This document shows, piece after piece, positions 55,860-64,000 of a DNA stretch of 64,000 nucleotides. The notes beneath the pieces were generated by a model, which made no database searches, was not told the origin of the DNA, and was given only the letters and a program-made list of their open reading frames with translations. The stretch comes from Cichorium intybus (taxonomy: Eukaryota > Streptophyta > Magnoliopsida > Asterales > Asteraceae). A program made the translations under genes and the position numbers. Numbering within the stretch: the stretch's first letter is position 1; every line of letters begins with the position of its first letter. The DNA is taken from contig CM042012.1 in the NCBI GenBank assembly GCA_023525715.1, forward strand, positions 61,587,205-61,651,204, read 5' to 3'.

Positions 55860-57814
55860 TTCATGAATCCAACAACAGTAATGTCACACTTTTCTCCCAT
55901 TCAAATACTCAATTTGAACAAAATTGTAAGGGTGTGGGCTTATAGAAAGTCAATTCTATACACATTCAACTTACTAGCAACAAATTACATGCGCATTTGG
56001 CGTTTTAATCCCACTATATGATGCAAACTCAAGGGCACATTTGTTAGATTCAATGATCAATGAGATCCCTCAAAATCTTTTCTAAAAATCTAAATATACA
56101 TCAAAAGTTCAAATCTCTATATTTCTAACCCATATAAGTTTAATAAATTCAAGTTATTACCCGACATACTACAAGTTCAAATTGATTTCTGGTTCAATCA
56201 AGTATTCAACATCATTCTTGAACCAAATTCTTACCATGCATTCAAAAAATCTCAAACAATTTCACACTTTGTATTTAGGTTTTTAAATTTACCTTTGAAT
56301 CTGCCCAAATCAGTAGAAATCAAGAGCTTTGAAGTTGAACTAACCTTGAAATCGGACCAAGAGACTCGTTCCTCACCAACAACACCGTCGACGATCTCCG
56401 ACACCGTTATCGACCACCAACAGCGTAAACCTGCTTCTTCATGTCTGTCTCTCTATCTCTCTATGGTTGTCGATCTGTCTCTCTTGAATCGCTGTTGTAG
56501 CAGAAGTAGGGCTGCTAACCAACTTCATCACTCTCTTTCACTCATTCTCTCACTCTCACTCTCCTTCTCCTTCTCGATCTCTCTTTTTCTTTCATTCCCT
56601 TCTTGTTTTCGCCTTTTGACAAACACTGAACACTAGGGGTGTTCAAATTCGGATATCCGGAATTTCGGATATCCGAAAATTTCGGATAGTTGATATTGAT
56701 ATCCGAATCCTTATCTGAAATTTCGGATATTCGAATTTTGGATATCCGAACTTTCGGATTCGGATATCATTTCGGATATCCGATTTTATAAAAAAAATTC
56801 AAAGTTAATTAAATTAGCTTAAAAAAACCATTTATCCAATAAATATATTAAAATAAACATATTCGATATTACATTGTGATATTCAAAACCAAATGAAGTA
56901 AAAAGAGTATGAGATTAATCGACGAAACATAATAATATATATAAAAAAAGAAAATATGTTTTTTGGAATTCAGATATCGGATATCTGAAATTTTGTAAAG
57001 CCACTATCCGAATCCGAAAATTTGGATAGCCGAATTTCGGATATCCAATTTTTCGGATAATTTAGCATCAGATTTTCGGATTTTCGGATGCGGATATTTT
57101 TGAACACCCCTACTGAACACGCACAAGACCATAATCGAAACCATGGGGTTTTTTGATTTTGACTTGGTTAAATGGTCGTAAAGTTCCAAAAATACCCCTG
57201 ACTTAATATGCCTTGGAAATTTTTTCAGCTTTTACATAATTTTCCCTAATTTTTACATAGTCATAACTTCCACACATATAACCCGATTTTTACAAACTTT
57301 ATGTATTTTGAAACGTAGGAATGAGTTTGACAACTTCTCTTCACTGACTTAAGGCTAAAATTGTCTGGAGTTTAAGTTATAAACCCTCAAACATGGGCAG
57401 TTGACCATTTTTGTCACTTTTTCGGCTATTTTAAAATCTTCATAACTTTTTCGTTATAAGTCCAAATGACATTAATCTTTTTCCTACATTTTTCTTACTT
57501 CAAGTATTACTAAAGTCAACTTGATGATTCTTTCCCAATTCTTTCAAGATTTTGATATATTAATTTTAAAGATAGCTTAATATTTACTTCACTTTTGTCC
57601 CTTAAAAATCCATCTTGCACTTATGTCTTTAAAACAAAATTCTAAATAAAGTCATATCTCATAATGAATTAATGAAAGGTCTCAACATATACATTTCCAT
57701 ATTTTTACCATTATAGCCATTTTACCCCGCTCACGATACATTTAACAAATATAAGCATCAAACTTATTTACATTAAACGTTACACATAATTCTTATTTTA
57801 TAAAAAAAATTTAG
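55860..57814 (-). repeat. Third copy of the G5 LTR end, carrying a hAT MITE
   Basis: Homologous to 41190-42650 and to 49191-51947. It overlaps the G5 5' LTR in content, so it is a separate LTR copy and not its continuation. It ends near CTTATTTTATAAAA. Confidence 0.7.
56634..57112. mobile_element. hAT-type MITE, 479 bp, with dense GGATATCC words
   Basis: Ends TAGGGGTGTTCA...TGAACACCCCTA with a perfect 8-bp duplication CTGAACAC (56626-56633 and 57113-57120), the hAT signature. The subterminal 150 bp on each side are packed with the palindrome TTCGGATATCCGAA and variants. The homologous sites near 41950 and 51380 lack it. Confidence 0.93.
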
Positions 57815-57839
57815 TGGTCACGGTACACTTATTCTTGGG

Positions 57840-57955
<116 letters not shown>

Positions 57956-59166
57956 ATGGATAAAGATTATTATGAGCTTGGAATGTATAGATAATTGAGT
58001 GTCAATGTACTTGAATTATGATATGTCTAGTTGTTAGCTTAATGGATCGAATACTTGATAGTTAGTACTTAATGGAAGTGCCAATTGAAGGACGAGTTAA
58101 GTTATTGAATGTTTTGAACATAGGATGCGAGTTGTAACATATTTTGATGTATATGTATAATTAACATATATAATATGATTATTAAGAAGATTTGCAAAGC
58201 TCTAGAAAGGATTATTGGGAGTTTGAGATTTGAGGTTAATCTAGCTTTTACCTCCTAAACGTGAGTATATTTGGAATGTTTTATCATGGGTGACATGGCT
58301 AAGCAAGTTACATTTTTATGAATCAAAGTGTTTCTATTTTGCATATTTGTATGATTACTAAAACTATACAAAGTGTACATTGGTATGGTCTATGAATATT
58401 TTCAAGTAAGCAACATGTTTATTATTTTTCAGTTTACTCATTGAACAATTGTCATGAGTTTAAGAATATTTTCAAAAATGATTTTATTAGTTGATTTATT
58501 TTGGAACATCTTTTAGACGCTTATGAGTATTTTGACAAGATCGACTTATGATTATTGATTCAATTCATTTTAAGAAGCATTGTTATGAGAATTCAGTAAA
58601 AAGACCTAGCATGCGAGTTATTTATTGGGTTTCCAATGGTTTATGATTTTATTGAGTTTTGTGTATGTCCTTAATGCTTTTAGTTTTCTAAAAGGTCTAG
58701 ACATGTTCACATATTAAGACTTATAAATCTTTATTGAGAATTTGAGATGATACCTCGCATAGCGAAGTAGATGTCTATGTCAAAAGGGTTGTAGATACCT
58801 TAGTAAGGTAATCAGTTCTTTTCACTTCCGGAGAATGGCATAGAATTAACCATGAGGTTTTCATGATTGTTATTTCGACCAAATGACACAAAGGAATCCG
58901 TGAGGGTTTCCTGATTGGTCTGTTGGTCTAAAGACATAGAGAAATCCATGAGGTACTCAATGAGGATTTTTGCAAGTCATAGAAGTGGAACATAACATTT
59001 AATATCTTATACTATGCTTGTATGATACGTAGATTACCATCCAAATGTTATGTATTAAGTTTGAAACAAATGTTTTTATTAAACCATATTTTTATAACTC
59101 ATACTAATTGTCATAACTTTATAACAACCTTAACTTTTAAAATGTTAAAAGATTTGGGGTGTTATA
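57956..59166 (+). mobile_element. Possible gypsy-type LTR remnant
   Basis: Ends TTGGGGTGTTATA (about 59154-59166), close to the ...GGGGTGTTACA end of gypsy LTRs. At 58780-58970 there are several short hairpin-like units (ACCTTAGTAAGGT, CATGA-GGTTT-TCATG, GGAA...TTCC) at a place comparable with the arrays in other gypsy LTRs. No left end or PBS was identified. Confidence 0.35.
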
Positions 59167-59483
59167 CTAAAGTTCATTAACAATAATAATAATGGTATAA
59201 GTTAGAATAAATAACAAAATTATAAAAATAGATACTGGGTAACATTTCATTCATTTAGATCACTCTCTAATATTTTTAAAGGACTTCAAGAACCAATTTT
59301 GCAAGACAAAAGTTTTCACAACTAGAATTTTAAAAGATACGGTAAATTCAACGAATAAGAATGCAATTTACTCTATTTTACTACTACTATTATTTGATCT
59401 GGTGTATATTTTAAAGCATGAGATGTCTTTATAATACATGTTATTTATTATATATATAACTTTTGAAGGATAATGTTTGGATA

Positions 59484-59488
<5 letters not shown>
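59167..59488. other. AT-rich sequence without a recognisable feature
   Basis: About 320 bp, low complexity. Nothing supportable was seen. Confidence 0.5.

Positions 59489-59566
<78 letters not shown>
59489..59566. repeat. (AT)n microsatellite
   Basis: 78-bp AT repeat abutting the left end of a MITE. Confidence 0.96.
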
Positions 59567-59569
<3 letters not shown>

Positions 59570-59918
59570 CAGGATCAGGTGATGACTCTTTTTTCGGTGA
59601 GAACTCGTGAGGACACCTTAAAAAAATTGAAAAAAATAAAAAAAATATATGAATAATAAAATGGATCATAGTACTATATTGGAGAAAAAAATTCGAAAAA
59701 AAACTTTTGGTTCATTATTTTTTTATATTGATCCAAAATAAATTAAAAAAAATTGGATCATTAATTTTTTCAATGATCCAAATTTTTTTTCCAATTTTTT
59801 TGATAATGATATAATACTATTATCGATTTTATGATTTTTATTTTTTTATATCTTTTTTCAATTTTTTTACGGTGTCCTTACTAGTCTTCACTGAAAAAAG
59901 AGTCCTCACCAGAACCGG

Positions 59919-59922
<4 letters not shown>
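59567..59922. mobile_element. MITE with about 65-bp TIRs inside (AT)n
   Basis: The inner parts of both ends read GACTCTTTTTTC(A/G)GTGA, then AGGACACC and TAAAAAAATTGAAAAAA; the outermost bases are diverged (TCAGGATCAGG on the left, AGGGTCCGGTTC on the right). It is flanked by AT repeats on both sides, so the target duplication is unreadable. The centre is AT-rich with no coding potential. Confidence 0.82.
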
Positions 59923-59999
<77 letters not shown>

Positions 60000-60025
60000 A
60001 TGTATGTGTGTGTGTGCGTGTGTGT
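59923..60025. repeat. (AT)n then (GT)n microsatellite
   Basis: AT repeat to about 59979, then GT-rich repeat to 60025. The same AT-then-GT order precedes the second copy of the following block. Confidence 0.95.
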
Positions 60026-61039
<1,014 letters not shown>

Positions 61040-61338
61040 ACAATATTATTGAATTATATGCAAAAAAAGTACATCATATACTACATTCTTCAATAATATG
61101 TTTGTAAACAGACCAAATTGAAATACCAAAATCCTACATTCTTCTTTATTGTTCTTTGTTTTATTAGCTATGTTCATCTTCGACCAACCACCACTACCTG
61201 CAACATTTTTGAATTATCAATCCTCTCATTTTTAATCTAGGAAATTCAAACCGGATAATAATTAATATAACTAGTACAATTCCAAAATTGATCGTATGAA
61301 TTTATTGGACTTGATCCTACATTCACAACATAGTTATT

Positions 61339-62824
<1,486 letters not shown>

Positions 62825-63541
62825 TGTTGGGATTTGATCATAATAACAAAAACATTTATGCAGCGCAAGATTCAAAAAGATCAAATCCAATGTTCATACA
62901 GTTCAATATTCATAACAAGAATCATCAAGTTCATATTTAGGATCTTATAGTTCATAACAATTGCATCAACTAACAAGATGTATTATGAATTCATACATTT
63001 GTTTGGATGTAAGAATCCGAACTAGAATCCCTCTAATGATTCACATCCAAGAACACCAGAAAACCAGACTGACAGAACTTCCTCCATGCTAAAAGCAAGA
63101 TCCAAAAACCCTTAAAAATGTTATTGGAAATCAACAAAAAGGAGAGGAAGGGGAGAGAGGGAGGGTGGCGGCACAAAGGAGGTGTAAGGGATGCTTAGGG
63201 TTTGACCCCTAAGCCTTTATTTATACTGGAGGGCTCCTAGGGTTTCAAACTTAAGGAGCCTCCTTACACAATGCCCTTAGACTGTCTCTATTAATTAAAA
63301 CCTTTAATTAATCACAATCCAATTCATGTAATTAATATCTATAATTTAATTTCAAATTACTTTATTAATTAATTAGTAATTAGTTTCTAATTAATTTATT
63401 TCAACATAAATTAATAAACTAATTATTCCTACTTGTTTTCTGTCATTGTTTTTTTACTGGGTCGTGAGGGCAACCCAAAAGAACCCTACTATTATTAGAA
63501 ATATCATCAATAATTAATGACATTGGACACTATTTCCAACA
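62825..63541 (-). repeat. 3' LTR of a minus-strand copia element (717 bp)
   Basis: Runs TGTTGGGATTTGATC...ATTTCCAACA, an inverted homologue of the solo LTR at 27699-39194. On the minus strand it is preceded by the polypurine-like CCCCAGTGGGAGAC (63542 onward). The TATA box (complement of 63216-63225) and the adjacent dyad GGCTCCT/AGGAGCC (63232-63260) are conserved with the solo copy. Confidence 0.9.
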
Positions 63542-64000
63542 GTCTCCCACTGGGGAAGTTTGAGTAAATTAATACTCGGGAAGCAGGTTCTAAACATGCT
63601 AAACAAAACAGAGTATTAAATTAATGTAAATGGTAGCAATCCAGCTCATTATTAAGTCTCCACAAAATAATCACCAAATCAGAAACAATTTATAATGCTA
63701 TATGTTTCAAATTATCAAACTAACAACTAAAACATTTTATGTCATATTGCTCGCAAATTTAACATTTATGGACCTTAGTATGACGTTCATGGTTGTTCCG
63801 CGTCAATACTTTTGTGAGGCAATAACCCGGATACTCTTCCGACGATCCCTTATTTACTATGATATTTCCTTCCTTAACTCATTTCTGACATATAGCAGCA
63901 CTTCCTGAGTATGTGCTTCGACTTCCCATGGTCCTTGGGTTCTTTAGTCAAGGAGCATACACCCTCAATGTCTCGGAAGATTTCAAGGAGTTCATTGATC
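63542..64000 (-). pseudogene. 3' end of copia pol (RNase H tail), running off the window
   Basis: On the minus strand, near the window edge, the sequence encodes GVCSLTKEPKDHGKSKHI, resembling the copia RNase H tail (ALTKEPRDHGRSRHI type), followed by degenerate sequence with stops towards the LTR. The bulk of this element lies beyond 64000. Confidence 0.65.

Noticed and set aside
62825..64000. Pairing of the right-end copia element with the solo LTR at 27699 as one element
   Set aside because: The solo LTR has its own perfect ACAGT duplication and opposite orientation; they are separate insertions of one family.

Overview
This window looks like a repeat-dominated stretch of a plant nuclear genome, almost certainly a eudicot. 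I found no convincing single-copy host gene, no tRNA or rRNA gene, and no bacterial-type feature. The evidence is the classes of mobile elements: Ty3/gypsy chromovirus-type and Athila/Tat-type elements, Ty1/copia elements, a Mutator-like element (MULE) with spliced genes, hAT-like and foldback MITEs, and long (AT)n arrays. The PB1-like N-terminus of the MULE transposase and its companion GRF zinc-finger gene suggest the daisy family (Asteraceae), but that is a weak inference.

Left part (1-9.95 kb). A copia LTR end (1-292) is followed by (AT)n arrays enclosing a 1.6-kb element with long terminal inverted repeats. Next is a well-preserved MULE (2700-8675) with 117-bp TIRs, a 9-bp target duplication, a four-exon mudrA-like transposase gene and two convergent minus-strand genes (coiled-coil; GRF zinc finger plus membrane helix). 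A 454-bp foldback element with a perfect 9-bp target duplication (8845-9298) follows.

Middle part (9.95-40.2 kb) holds two nests. Nest A: a minus-strand gypsy LTR remnant was entered by chromovirus E1 (10253-24742), whose 3' LTR was entered by chromovirus E2 (16971-23822). Nest B: a second minus-strand gypsy LTR (27316-40243) was entered by a copia LTR, now solo (27699-39194, target duplication ACAGT), which was then entered by a young 10.8-kb Sirevirus-like copia element on the minus strand (28049-38846, target duplication ATCCC). The copia polyprotein frame is open over about 2,080 codons except for three stop codons.

Right part (40.2-64 kb). A minus-strand gypsy derivative has very long LTRs (about 4 kb reconstructed) and only a decayed gag inside, resembling a LARD or TR-GAG element. 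Its LTR copies were entered by an Athila/Tat-type solo LTR, a copia solo LTR (target duplication TATAC), a pol-less Athila/Tat-type element (51948-55859) and a hAT MITE (56634-57112). The right end has (AT)n/(GT)n arrays containing MITEs, a local tandem duplication, and the 3' end of another minus-strand copia element running off the window.

The most interesting signal is structural. (1) In at least six LTRs from several lineages, a cluster of short CG-containing hyphenated palindromes lies immediately upstream of the TATA box, with a different word in each family. Two LTRs of one copia family share their ends but carry different words. (2) Chromovirus E2 carries five 22-nt stem-loops in each LTR, with one conserved 12-nt loop and stems that co-vary. 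(3) A hairpin following CTCAC is placed alike near the 3' end of several unrelated gypsy LTRs. These observations were made by eye; no alignment, folding or database search was run.
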